Assembly: GCA_964475835.1 (NCBI GenBank)
Contig: CAYYYL010000002.1
Span: forward strand, 1 to 64,000
Direction: 5' to 3'
DNA length: 64,000 bases
DNA from: JABDCI01 sp964475835
GTDB taxonomy: Bacteria > Verrucomicrobiota > Verrucomicrobiia > JABWAM01
Shown: piece after piece, positions 1-6,653 of the stretch
How positions within the stretch are numbered: the stretch's first letter is position 1
How the letters are laid out: each line of letters opens with the position of its first letter
The notes under the pieces: generated by a model
Database searches by the model: none
What the model saw: the letters and a program-made list of their open reading frames with translations, nothing else
Told to the model about the DNA's origin: nothing
Program-made: the position numbers and the translations under genes

Positions 1-198
1 AGAAGATGTCTTTGACTTGTGATATGCGAGATAAAAGCCAGGATTTTTTTGGAACGTCTCCATGCAAAGCGGACAGCACAAGGTCACCATTTCAGCGGCA
101 ACCTTCAGGTGAGCGAATCCCGTGCCATGCTTCACTGGTTTTTCGCAGACATAGCAGGGCTCTTCCTCCTTTCCACCCAAGTAGAGATCCATGTCCAT
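1..198 (-). CDS. TRASH/YHS-like metal-binding protein, 3' end cut by window
   Basis: An open frame runs from an ATG at 198 to the window edge (66 codons, no stop reached). It encodes a small soluble protein with a C-x2-C pair (Cys15, Cys18, in CYVCEKPV) and a CCPLC cluster (Cys41, Cys42, Cys45) followed by a conserved-looking Phe. This spacing is typical of TRASH/YHS-type zinc or heavy-metal-binding domains. The gene is divergent from a heavy-metal-binding lipoprotein and close to a CnrX-like sensor operon, which supports a metal-trafficking or sensing role. No signal peptide is visible. The family call is by motif only and the C-terminus is unseen. Confidence 0.6.
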   Translation of the reverse strand, partial: MDMDLYLGGKEEEPCYVCEKPVKHGTGFAHLKVAAEMVTLCCPLCMETFQKNPGFYLAYHKSKTSS

Positions 199-332
199 CA
201 GCGCCTATGATCGTCCACTTCGAATCAAACGGCTCAACGTCCGTTGACAAATGGCAGCCAATTCTTGTTGTTGCGATTCAGTCGGTATAAGGCAGAAGTT
301 GCAATCGAATGATTATGCAATATGTTTCCAAT

Positions 333-521
333 ATGAAACCGCGCATTTTCATTGGAATTCTGGGAATGGTGTTGCTTGGAAGCATGACTTCTTCACTTTT
401 GATCGGCTGTCGAAAAGCTGAATCGACGACTCAATATACCTGTCCAATGCATCCCGAGGTCGTTCAGAACGGGCCTGGAAAATGCCCGAAATGCGGCATG
501 GCGCTGGTGCTCAAGAAATAG
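333..521 (+). CDS. Small lipoprotein with heavy-metal-binding domain (HMBD)
   Basis: The 62-residue protein starts MKPRIFIG, has a hydrophobic signal segment and a lipobox ending LLIGC, so it is probably a lipoprotein anchored in the envelope. The mature part is almost entirely a heavy-metal-binding domain with the signature YTCPMHPEV...GKCPKCGM, the same motif found at the N-termini of copper-efflux adaptors and P-type ATPases. An in-frame ATG at 309 would add eight residues, but 333 gives a normal signal peptide; neither has a clear Shine-Dalgarno site. The 3' end overlaps the convergent methyltransferase gene by 11 bp. Likely part of the metal-response block; the metal is not determined. 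Confidence 0.75.
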   Translation: MKPRIFIGILGMVLLGSMTSSLLIGCRKAESTTQYTCPMHPEVVQNGPGKCPKCGMALVLKK

Positions 522-1123
522 GTCCGCCGGGTTTCATGCGCCGGACTTGCCAGCGCTCTCTTCCCTGAAACAACGGAAGCGAATCCGAAACGTCGTCGTC
601 CTCCATGAGTTCAAAATGGCCGTCGAACAACTTCTTCGCATCGACGGGCTCCATGGGGTAAGGCGGCGGACTTTTTTCCCCGCCGTAGTGAAAGAAACCA
701 ATCAGGTNNNNNNNNNNTCAGGTGGCTCCCGGCCGAAAGCAATTCGCGAACGCGCTGAACGTACCGCGGCCACCGGTCCTGCGGCATTGAGCAAAGAAAC
801 GTCCTCTCGTAAATCACGTCGAAGGAGTGGGGCGCGAACGCGTGAGCAAAAAAATCCGCCTGAAGAATGCACGACGCCAGGGGACCGAGGCGGTTTCGCG
901 CGATCTCGACCGCCTTCGGGCTGAAATCGATGCCGGTCACATGCCATCCGTGCTGGTAAAAGAGCTGCACTTCATAAGCGGAGCCACACCCCGGAATCAG
1001 TACGCGTCCCGGCGTTGATTTTTCAAGATATCGTTGCAACGCGACGGGGGCCCGCCCCATGTCCCACGGCGTCTTCCCCCCGGCAAACCGGCTGTCCCAA
1101 AATTCAACGGAGGTGCTGTCCAT
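511..1123 (-). CDS. TPMT-like SAM-dependent methyltransferase, interrupted by an N run
   Basis: The N-terminal part carries an AdoMet-binding motif (VLIPGCGSAYEV, then GIDFSPKAVE) typical of the thiopurine S-methyltransferase family. After the N run at 708-717 the reading frame changes, and the continuation reads IGFFHYGGEKSPPPYP and then DSLPLFQGRERWQV, the classic C-terminus of this family, stopping at 511. The two halves are one gene. The same six bases lie on both sides of the Ns; merging them restores one frame of 199 codons reading GSHLIGFF. The gap is therefore an assembly artefact. Natural substrates of bacterial homologues are usually unknown (thiol or metalloid compounds are methylated by some). 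Here it lies next to metal-response genes. Confidence 0.8.
708..717. other. Run of 10 N, probable false gap
   Basis: Ten Ns interrupt the methyltransferase gene. TCAGGT occurs directly before (702-707) and directly after (718-723) the run, so the flanking contigs appear to overlap by six bases rather than being separated by missing sequence. Confidence 0.95.
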
Positions 1124-1131
1124 AGTACCTC

Positions 1132-1707
1132 TTACGAAAGGACGGGCGATGAAACACTCTTCAGCTTACGACTCAATATCTGACGCGCACGCGCGAGGCG
1201 CGTCTCAACCGCCTTTACCGAACATTTCAGAATGTTCGAGATTTCCGCGTACGAAAGATCCTCGAATTCGTAAAGCAGGATCACCGTTTTTAAGTCCGCT
1301 GGAAGCTTGGCTACGGCGTTCTGAACTTCCGCCGCCTGCTCCGAAGCCTGGACCTCGCGGGAAGGATCCGGCGCGTGATCGGCCGGCTCGTGGCCGGGAT
1401 GTTCCCCGCTGTCGGCGTCAATGGAGAACGTCGGATGCCGGTTGCGCCAGCGCGCGTGACTGCGACAGAGGTTCGTGGCGATCTGAAAAAGCCACGTCGA
1501 AAATGCGGCTCGCGGCTCGTAGCGCAAGCGACTTTGATACACACGAACAAATGTTTCCTGGGTCAAATCAATGGCGTCCGCTTCGTTGCCTATAAAACGC
1601 ATGGTGTAGTTGGCGAGTTTTTGCTGCCAACGGCTCATGATTTCATTTAGCGCCAAGTCTTCGCCTTCACGGAGGCGACGCATGCAATCAACGTCGGGAT
1701 CGTCCAT
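1132..1707 (-). CDS. ECF-family RNA polymerase sigma factor (CnrH-like by context)
   Basis: The 191-residue protein shows sigma region 2 (DLTQETFVRVYQ, then FSTWLFQIATNLCR) and region 4 (LPADLKTVILLYEFEDLSYAEI and the VETRLARAR helix-turn-helix), which is the whole of an ECF sigma factor. The ATG at 1707 is preceded by AAGGAG and begins MDDPDVDC; longer frames upstream only overlap the neighbouring gene. It is the last gene of a three-gene operon, 2 bp after a CnrX-like periplasmic sensor and downstream of a membrane anti-sigma-like gene. In Cupriavidus the same order (cnrY-cnrX-cnrH) controls nickel/cobalt efflux. The metal and the regulon here are inferred, not shown. Confidence 0.88.
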   Translation of the reverse strand: MDDPDVDCMRRLREGEDLALNEIMSRWQQKLANYTMRFIGNEADAIDLTQETFVRVYQSRLRYEPRAAFSTWLFQIATNLCRSHARWRNRHPTFSIDADSGEHPGHEPADHAPDPSREVQASEQAAEVQNAVAKLPADLKTVILLYEFEDLSYAEISNILKCSVKAVETRLARARQILSRKLKSVSSPVLS

Positions 1708-1709
1708 GC

Positions 1710-2174
1710 TCAAGGCTCCTTTTGTTTGCGAACGGCGGCGTCCGGAGAGCCTGTGTGTACGAACATGGATTGCGTCATTATCGAAATATAACGTTGTCCC
1801 TGATCCGGATTCATTTCCCTCGCGACCGCATAGATATGCGACAGCATGCCTTCGCGGCATTCCGCTTCGACTTGTTCAACATGGCGTAATTGTTTGGAAA
1901 TCTCCGGCGTCATCCCGCGACTCTCGGAAATCAACTTTCCAAGCTTCGAATTGGCTTCAGAAAATTGTCTGCACATCGTCTCGCATTGCGGACGGTATTC
2001 GGAGTGCAAGGAAACAATCTTTTGAAATTGCGCATCGGAAAGATGAAATTCCGTGCGCAGCCATTCCAGCTCGGATGGCTTGGATGCCAATCGTTTTTGG
2101 ATGCAATAAGTTGTCACAGCGCTCAGTACGGCCAATCCAAGTGCTGCGAGGATGACAAGAATGGCTCGTTTCAT
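1710..2174 (-). CDS. Periplasmic heavy-metal sensor, CnrX/Spy-like
   Basis: The 154-residue protein has one N-terminal membrane segment (AILVILAALGLAVLSAVTTY) and a predicted all-helical periplasmic domain. That domain contains LRTEFHLSDAQFQKIVSLHSEYRPQCETMC, which resembles the LTxxQ-type helical repeats of the CnrX/ZraP/CpxP heavy-metal resistance family. His, Cys and Met residues scattered along the helices could bind metal. It sits between the anti-sigma-like gene (6 bp gap) and the ECF sigma gene (2 bp gap), which is where the sensor CnrX lies in cnrYXH. Family assignment is by pattern and context. Confidence 0.7.
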   Translation of the reverse strand: MKRAILVILAALGLAVLSAVTTYCIQKRLASKPSELEWLRTEFHLSDAQFQKIVSLHSEYRPQCETMCRQFSEANSKLGKLISESRGMTPEISKQLRHVEQVEAECREGMLSHIYAVAREMNPDQGQRYISIMTQSMFVHTGSPDAAVRKQKEP

Positions 2175-2180
2175 AATGCG

Positions 2181-2498
2181 CTATTGAGCCATTTGAATTG
2201 GATTAATGGATTGAACATATGTCGCTGCCATTTTTTGCGACTCACGGCGGGTTTGGGTCTGCGCTACGCCATATCCGCCGAAAACGCCGATGAACAATGC
2301 GAAGGAGAGTAAGGCAAGCGCTGGAGCGGGACGCAGAAACGGAACCAAAAAGAGGTCAAAAAGATCCTGCCAAAGTTTTTCAAAGGGCGACGATTGTTTG
2401 GCGGCGATTTGCCGCCAGACTCCAGCTTGGAAGTTGGCGGGCAAATCGACCTCCACTTTCCAGTTCTTTAGTTGAGATTTCAAGTGATCAGCATTCAT
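2181..2498 (-). CDS. Single-pass membrane protein, probable anti-sigma factor (CnrY-like by position)
   Basis: The 105-residue protein starts MNADHLKSQ at an ATG preceded by GGAGG with a 5-nt spacer; a GTG at 2504 is less likely. It has a cytoplasmic N-terminus of roughly 65 residues, one transmembrane helix (PALALLSFALFIGVFGGYGVA) and a short outside tail. This topology fits an anti-sigma factor that holds its ECF partner at the membrane. No zinc-binding anti-sigma motif (HxxxCxxC) is visible. It is the first gene of the operon that continues with the CnrX-like sensor and the sigma factor. A hairpin lies directly upstream, against its ribosome-binding site. Function is inferred from position and topology. 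Confidence 0.6.
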   Translation of the reverse strand: MNADHLKSQLKNWKVEVDLPANFQAGVWRQIAAKQSSPFEKLWQDLFDLFLVPFLRPAPALALLSFALFIGVFGGYGVAQTQTRRESQKMAATYVQSINPIQMAQ

Positions 2499-2509
2499 AA
2501 GCACCTCCT

Positions 2510-2537
2510 CTGGAGGGGATATTAAGCTCCCCTCCAG
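2510..2537 (-). promoter_or_regulatory. Perfect 10-bp hairpin next to the anti-sigma gene's ribosome-binding site
   Basis: CTGGAGGGGA (2510-2519) and its exact complement (2528-2537) flank an 8-nt loop. On the minus strand the stem ends two bases before the GGAGG of the 2181-2498 gene. There is no T run after the stem, so it is more likely an attenuator, a translational control hairpin or a processing site than a simple terminator. Confidence 0.5.
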
Positions 2538-2549
2538 ACTTTCACAACG

Positions 2550-2834
2550 TCACTTTACATTGCAGTGAAACTTGCAGCTTTCCTTCATCAAGTCTTGCTT
2601 GCTGCATGTTTCGTTGAGAGCCACGGAAAGGCCTGTGTCACTCGTTCCAGATGAGCTTTTCTTGGAACTCAGACTAGCTCCATTCAGTGGCTTGTAATCT
2701 ACGGTATAGCCAGGCGTCCCCGCTATCCTTACAAGAGCCGCCTTGCTGTTTTGGGAGTTCAGCGGAGCCTCCGCCCAAGCCGAGCCAGTCAGGAGGGTTC
2801 CACCAATGATGGCTGCGAGAAGTATTGTTTTCAT
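2550..2834 (-). CDS. Small secreted protein with C-terminal Cys cluster, unknown function
   Basis: The 94-residue product starts MKTILLAAIIGGTLLTGSAWA, a clean Sec signal peptide with an AWA cleavage site. The mature part is Ser/Thr/Lys rich and ends in a cluster of three Cys (ETCSKQ...ESCKFHC). I do not recognise a family. It lies 51 bp upstream of the anti-sigma/sensor/sigma operon in the same direction, with a hairpin between, so it may be the first gene of the transcript or a target of the sigma factor. A periplasmic metal-binding role is possible from the Cys/His tail but unproven. Confidence 0.6.
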   Translation of the reverse strand: MKTILLAAIIGGTLLTGSAWAEAPLNSQNSKAALVRIAGTPGYTVDYKPLNGASLSSKKSSSGTSDTGLSVALNETCSKQDLMKESCKFHCNVK

Positions 2835-2843
2835 TTTGTGGTT

Positions 2844-2867
2844 GGAACGAGGGGTTGGATCCGTTCC
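2844..2867. promoter_or_regulatory. Inverted repeat GGAACG-N12-CGTTCC upstream of the small secreted protein
   Basis: GGAACG (2844-2849) and CGTTCC (2862-2867) form a 6-12-6 inverted repeat 10-33 bp before the start at 2834. GGAAC also resembles an ECF sigma -35 element. Candidate operator or promoter; weak evidence. Confidence 0.3.
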
Positions 2868-2976
2868 TACCCGTATAACGCCGTATCTTGGAAAAACCCT
2901 GTAAGTTTTGGAAAGGAACGGGTGAATACCATTCTTCCTATCCGTATTCCTGCGCCTAAACGATCCGCAGCTATTT

Positions 2977-3202
2977 TTGACGCCACATTGACGCAGGTTT
3001 TACGTAAGATTTGACGCTGAATTTGTCGCAACGATGGCTCTGCTGTTGCACCGCAAAAACGCAACACAAACGTTTGAATGTTTGCGCCTTGACGCCGCCG
3101 ATCAGTTGCAACAAGAAGGCGTCAGCCTTGCGTTAATGACCTGACAAAGTTCCCACAATGGTCGCGTCGTGGATCTGACAGTGTGCGTCAAATTTGCGTC
3201 AA
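2977..3202. repeat. Cluster of TTGACGC motifs in pairs, candidate integrase arm-type sites
   Basis: This otherwise gene-free stretch (2868-3302) holds TTGACGC at 2977, 2988, 3011 and 3089 on the plus strand, a one-mismatch copy at 3023, and the inverted form GCGTCAA at 3185 and 3196, with a near copy at 3119. Pairs are spaced 11 bp (2977/2988 and, inverted, 3185/3196) or 12 bp (3011/3023), about one helical turn. It lies directly downstream of the recombinase gene. Paired short repeats of this kind are known as arm-type binding sites of tyrosine recombinases; that identity is inferred. Confidence 0.5.
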
Positions 3203-3302
3203 GAATCCGCAAACTCTACGTTTTTCTTGCAACAAAAGTGTAAGCCTGAGGCTTAGGAGTAGGGCGTCCCTTGTCTAAAAGCGGCCCTGGCTGTGCAGCC
3301 GT

Positions 3303-4463
3303 TTAGGCGATCTCCTGCGCAGGTATTGACAGGATATTATTGATCTCGGGATTCGAGAACAGGACTCGCTGCGCCATTTGAGTACTGTGCTGATCACGAA
3401 GATGACCATAAGTCTTCATCGCCAATGCGCCGCCATCCTTGTGGCCAAGCCAGCGACTTACGGTGGGGATATCCACACCCGATTCAATGCAGCGTGTGGC
3501 AAACAAGTGCCGCAAATCGTGATGGGTGAAGCGGGCGATTCGCAATTTCTTGCAAGCGGTATTGATGGCGCCCTGACATGCGGTAATACGCATGACAGGG
3601 TGGGTGATGAATTCCTTTTCGTCCCGCTCGCTTTTGATGCGACTCAGCAAACGATACATATCCGGGATCATTGGAACGCGACGGGTCTCCCAGTTCTTTG
3701 TGCCTGTTGATGGATCCCCCAGGACAAGAATTTCCCTCTTCTCGAAATCGCAATTTCGTCCGTAAATACGTGCCGCTTCTCCTTTACGGCAACCGCTGTA
3801 TGCAAGAAATTCGACAAGGTCTCCGCAGCGCTTGCCCATGCCGTGGATTTCGCGAATTGCCGTAACCAGCGCGAGGAACTCTTCCTGGCTGGGCAGTTGA
3901 AGGTGTTTCTGGACAACTTTTTTGCGTTTGATGTGAATGGCGGGATTATCATACCGGGCACCTGCTTCAACCGCGATGTCCAGGACCTGACGCAATGTCC
4001 CAACCGTGTTGTTAAAGGCGGAGGAGCTGGATTTTACGCCAAAACGGCCTGCCCAGGTGAGACAATCGGACTTGGAGATTTGAGCTGCATCCGTTTGCTC
4101 TAGATCGGGCCAGGACTTCAAAAGAGCGACAAGCCGTTCGTTCCGATAGACTTTGCTGCGTTCTTTGAGAGAGTGGTCCGCCTTGAGCCGTTCGCGGTAG
4201 GTCTGTAGAGCGTCTTTAAAGGTCATCTTGCCGCGGGCGATCGCTTTTGAAGCAGCTGCGCGCTGGCGTTCTTCCTTATGAAAATCCCCAAGGCGCAGCT
4301 TGGCGACGCTGATCTTGTCCGTCTTAAGCGTTTTCCAAATCAGCTTGCCGCATACGCGGATTCGCGCATAATAGTTCCCTGATTGGATGTGGCGGACAAG
4401 GTTTGCCACGGGAGTTTTTTGCCAACGCGATTCAGAAACGGATTTGCTCTCATTCATTGACAT
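3303..4463 (-). CDS. Tyrosine recombinase / phage-type integrase
   Basis: The 386-residue protein has an N-terminal SAM-like DNA-binding domain (about residues 80-180) and a complete catalytic domain. Visible catalytic residues are Arg in SGCRKGEA (about 224), Lys in GTKNWE, His-x-x-Arg in HHDLRH (about 314-317), His in LGHKDGG (about 339) and the Tyr nucleophile in KTYGHLR (about 352), so it should be active. The ATG at 4463 (MSMNESKS) is the most plausible start; the frame extends upstream but with an unlike N-terminus. It reads away from tRNA-Ser, 77 bp distant, and is followed by paired repeats. It probably mobilised the metal-response block to its left. No duplicated att core was found by eye. 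Confidence 0.9.
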   Translation of the reverse strand: MSMNESKSVSESRWQKTPVANLVRHIQSGNYYARIRVCGKLIWKTLKTDKISVAKLRLGDFHKEERQRAAASKAIARGKMTFKDALQTYRERLKADHSLKERSKVYRNERLVALLKSWPDLEQTDAAQISKSDCLTWAGRFGVKSSSSAFNNTVGTLRQVLDIAVEAGARYDNPAIHIKRKKVVQKHLQLPSQEEFLALVTAIREIHGMGKRCGDLVEFLAYSGCRKGEAARIYGRNCDFEKREILVLGDPSTGTKNWETRRVPMIPDMYRLLSRIKSERDEKEFITHPVMRITACQGAINTACKKLRIARFTHHDLRHLFATRCIESGVDIPTVSRWLGHKDGGALAMKTYGHLRDQHSTQMAQRVLFSNPEINNILSIPAQEIA

Positions 4464-4539
4464 AGTATAGAAAAGCAGTATAGAACGTGCAATTCGAAAA
4501 AAACGCAAAAAGCAGAAATCTCCTCTTAAATTCGACTGC

Positions 4540-4631
4540 GGACAGGTGGCAGAGCCCGGTTTAATGCGCCTGACTCGAAATCAGGTTGGCCCGCAAGGGT
4601 CACGGGGGTTCAAATCCCTCCCTGTCCGCCA
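4540..4631 (+). tRNA. tRNA-Ser (anticodon CGA)
   Basis: The acceptor stem GGACAGG/CCTGTCC, an anticodon loop with CGA in a CCTGA...TCAGG stem, a long class II variable arm, the T loop TTCAAAT and an encoded CCA (4629-4631) are all present. It is a candidate attachment site for the adjacent integrase. Confidence 0.95.
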
Positions 4632-4648
4632 TTTTTACTGGAATGCCC

Positions 4649-5095
4649 ATGGATGCCGTTCCCACGATCTTGTTGGTGGAAGATGATTCAAACGATGTTG
4701 TTTTGCTCGAACGGGCCTTTCGCAAGGCTGAGGTGAGCGACTGTTTTCAGATCGTTCCCGATGGCGAGGCGGCGATGCACTATCTCGCTGGAATTGGGGA
4801 ATATGCGGATCGCACAAGATATCCCATGCCAAGATTGGTCATTCTCGATGTTCGGCTGCCTCGGAAATCGGGGTTCGAATTTCTTCAGTGGCTGCGGCAA
4901 CAACCGGAGCTGAAGTCCCTCCCGGTAGTGATGCTCGGGGCTTCACGCGAAACCCGGGACATTGTTCGAGCCTACGAATTGGGTGCGAATTCGTATCTCG
5001 CCAAGCCGGGGTCTCCCGAAGAATTGATCCGGCTGGTACGGGCATTCAAACACTATTGGTTTGAATGGAATTTACCCGCGGAAATGGCACGCTGA
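4649..5095 (+). CDS. Single-domain response regulator, Rcp1-like
   Basis: The protein is one receiver domain of about 148 residues with no output domain. The acidic pocket (LVEDDSND), the phosphoacceptor Asp in VILDVRLP, the conserved Ser/Thr region (MLGASRE) and the Lys of LAKPGSPEEL are present. The MHYLAGIGEYADRTRYPMPRLVILD segment and the C-terminal FKHYWFEWNLP match regulators of the cyanobacterial Rcp1 type that pair with phytochrome or hybrid histidine kinases. An ATG at 4643 would add MP. No kinase gene lies nearby, so it is an orphan regulator. It starts 17 bp after tRNA-Ser. Confidence 0.88.
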   Translation: MDAVPTILLVEDDSNDVVLLERAFRKAEVSDCFQIVPDGEAAMHYLAGIGEYADRTRYPMPRLVILDVRLPRKSGFEFLQWLRQQPELKSLPVVMLGASRETRDIVRAYELGANSYLAKPGSPEELIRLVRAFKHYWFEWNLPAEMAR

Positions 5096-5118
5096 TCCCT
5101 TTTTGGCCCATGCTGTCT

Positions 5119-5397
5119 TCAAGCTGAACGGGCTTTTTCTTTTTCGCGTTCCATTTCCTCCGAGAGTTTTTGGGTCTCGTGACGCAGTTGTTTTTTGAGG
5201 GATTCCACGGCTTCGGCCTCGCCTTTGAAAAGAGCTTCCTCGATCTTTGGCTTCAGGAACAACTCTTTTTCGGCGATCTTTGATTTGTAGAGACTGTCGA
5301 TGTCCGCGAGCTTTGCTTTTTGTTTATCGGTCAGAGGTTTGGAAGGGCCGCTCGTTTTATTGAGGCGCTCCATGGCAAGTTCGTAGGAGGATTTCAT
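5119..5397 (-). CDS. Conserved-looking small coiled-coil protein, unknown function
   Basis: A 92-residue, strongly charged protein (MKSSYELAMERLNK...) rich in Lys and Glu with a heptad-like pattern from about residue 25 to the end, which suggests one long helix or coiled coil. There is no signal peptide. It lies 7 bp after the Rieske gene in the same direction and is probably cotranscribed with it. Coding potential is supported by the tight spacing. I cannot name a family. Confidence 0.6.
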   Translation of the reverse strand: MKSSYELAMERLNKTSGPSKPLTDKQKAKLADIDSLYKSKIAEKELFLKPKIEEALFKGEAEAVESLKKQLRHETQKLSEEMEREKEKARSA

Positions 5398-5404
5398 GAA
5401 AGGC

Positions 5405-5710
5405 TCAGAGGTGAACGAAAACGGAATTGTTTTCGATTTTGGTTTTGTAGACTCCGACTTTTGCGGTTGGATTCATGCGGCAACTGCCATCGTTCAGGTC
5501 GAACGTCCAGCCATGCCATGGACAGGCAACAATGGAACCATTAAGGGACCCGTCTGAAAGAGGACCCTGGCGATGGGGGCAGGCGTCATCGATTGCATGA
5601 AAAGCGCCGTTGACGTGAAACAGGGCGATGGCGCAGCCGTTCAATGTCACTTTTTTCCCCGTGCCCTGGGGGATTTCGTTCGTCTTTGCGGCTTCGTGGA
5701 ATTGACCCAT
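5405..5710 (-). CDS. Rieske [2Fe-2S] ferredoxin-like protein
   Basis: The 101-residue protein is a single Rieske domain. Both cluster-binding motifs are present: CPHRQGPL (Cys44, His46) and CPWHGWTF (Cys63, His66). It belongs with the small Rieske proteins related to the NirD subunit of nitrite reductase and to oxygenase ferredoxins. No partner reductase or oxygenase is adjacent, so the electron-transfer partner is unknown. It has no signal peptide and is therefore cytoplasmic. Confidence 0.9.
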   Translation of the reverse strand: MGQFHEAAKTNEIPQGTGKKVTLNGCAIALFHVNGAFHAIDDACPHRQGPLSDGSLNGSIVACPWHGWTFDLNDGSCRMNPTAKVGVYKTKIENNSVFVHL

Positions 5711-5851
5711 GGATGGATATATAGCAGTTTGATTTCCGATTGACCAGTCGCGTCCAAAGTGGGCGCCTTCATAAAAAGGGAATTCCGGCGGGTGCAGCCG
5801 GAATTAGAGGGAAGCGCGGTTAGACGTCAATCCCCAGGACAGGGGGATGTT

Positions 5852-6421
5852 TCACACGGATTTACCCGCCCTCCACTGCTGCCGCCAGAGTTCCGCGACG
5901 ACGACGAGGGCGTGGGTGATTTGCCCGGAGTAGACAAGGCGGGAGAATTCGGTTTCGGGAACAAGTTTGACGGCGATATCCTCCATGCTGTCCATGTTTG
6001 GGGTCTGAACTAGCCGCACGTTTTCGATCAGAACGGTGTAACAGGTATTGGTCTGGTAGGCGGGATTGGGATGCACCTTCCCAAGGAGTCTTGGGGTGGA
6101 GCCCTGATATCCTGTTTCTTCAAGGAGTTCCCGTGCTGCCGCGGTCTCCGGAGATTCATTTCCGTCCATGACGCCGCCCGGTATTTCCCACATCACTTCG
6201 CGAACTCCATGGCGGTATTGTTGAACGAGCACCATTTCGTTCCGTTCAGTAATGGCAATGACGTTGACCCAGGACGCACCCTTGACGATGTAGACTTCGT
6301 GTTCCGTCCCTGTGCGTGGGGAGACAACGCGATCGCTTCGCGTTTCAAAAATCCGGTAGTGGTTCATGGGCTTGGAGCCAAGAACCCGCCATGGACGAAT
6401 GGGATCTGGGTCGGGGGGCAT
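5852..6421 (-). CDS. Nudix hydrolase, ADP-ribose pyrophosphatase type
   Basis: The 189-residue protein contains a full Nudix box at about residues 82-105 (GGVMDGNESPETAAARELLEETG), with the REx2EExG core intact, and the upstream WEIPGG motif of ADP-ribose/ADP-sugar pyrophosphatases. It would hydrolyse ADP-ribose or a related nucleotide sugar in the cytoplasm. The ATG at 6421 begins MPPDPDP; a downstream Met (MNHYRIF) is possible. The 140 bp between it and the Rieske gene hold nothing I recognise. Confidence 0.88.
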   Translation of the reverse strand: MPPDPDPIRPWRVLGSKPMNHYRIFETRSDRVVSPRTGTEHEVYIVKGASWVNVIAITERNEMVLVQQYRHGVREVMWEIPGGVMDGNESPETAAARELLEETGYQGSTPRLLGKVHPNPAYQTNTCYTVLIENVRLVQTPNMDSMEDIAVKLVPETEFSRLVYSGQITHALVVVAELWRQQWRAGKSV

Positions 6422-6461
6422 GGGGTGAACCTACCAATTCCGGAAAGATCGGGCCACGAGA

Positions 6462-6653
6462 TTATTTGTCGCGTTTTGCGGCCCAGCCCTGCTTAAGCAG
6501 ATCGATCAAATACGCGAGCGTGACTTCATAGGTTTCACCCCGTTTGACGCAGAGCTGTTGGGCCCGATTTTCAAGTTGCTCGGCCATGGCAGGGGTTTTT
6601 TCCCCGGGTATGCCGAGCGTGAGCAGAAAGGACTGGAGCTCTTCGCGTTTCAT
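6462..6653 (-). CDS. Small protein coupled to ygfZ, unknown function
   Basis: A 63-residue, soluble, helical protein (MKREELQSFLLTLGIPGEKTPAMAEQL...). Its ATG overlaps the TGA of the upstream ygfZ-like gene (ATGA at 6650-6653), so the two are translationally coupled. The length and overlap argue for a real gene. No motif is recognised. A role with YgfZ in iron-sulfur protein upkeep is only a guess from coupling. Confidence 0.6.
   Translation of the reverse strand: MKREELQSFLLTLGIPGEKTPAMAEQLENRAQQLCVKRGETYEVTLAYLIDLLKQGWAAKRDK

Noticed and set aside
547..1018. Plus-strand open frames across the methyltransferase gene
   Set aside because: They lie antisense to a well-supported gene and show no family motifs.
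2867..3067. Minus-strand open frame in the repeat region before the integrase
   Set aside because: No ribosome-binding site, biased composition and overlap with the TTGACGC repeats; not a credible gene.
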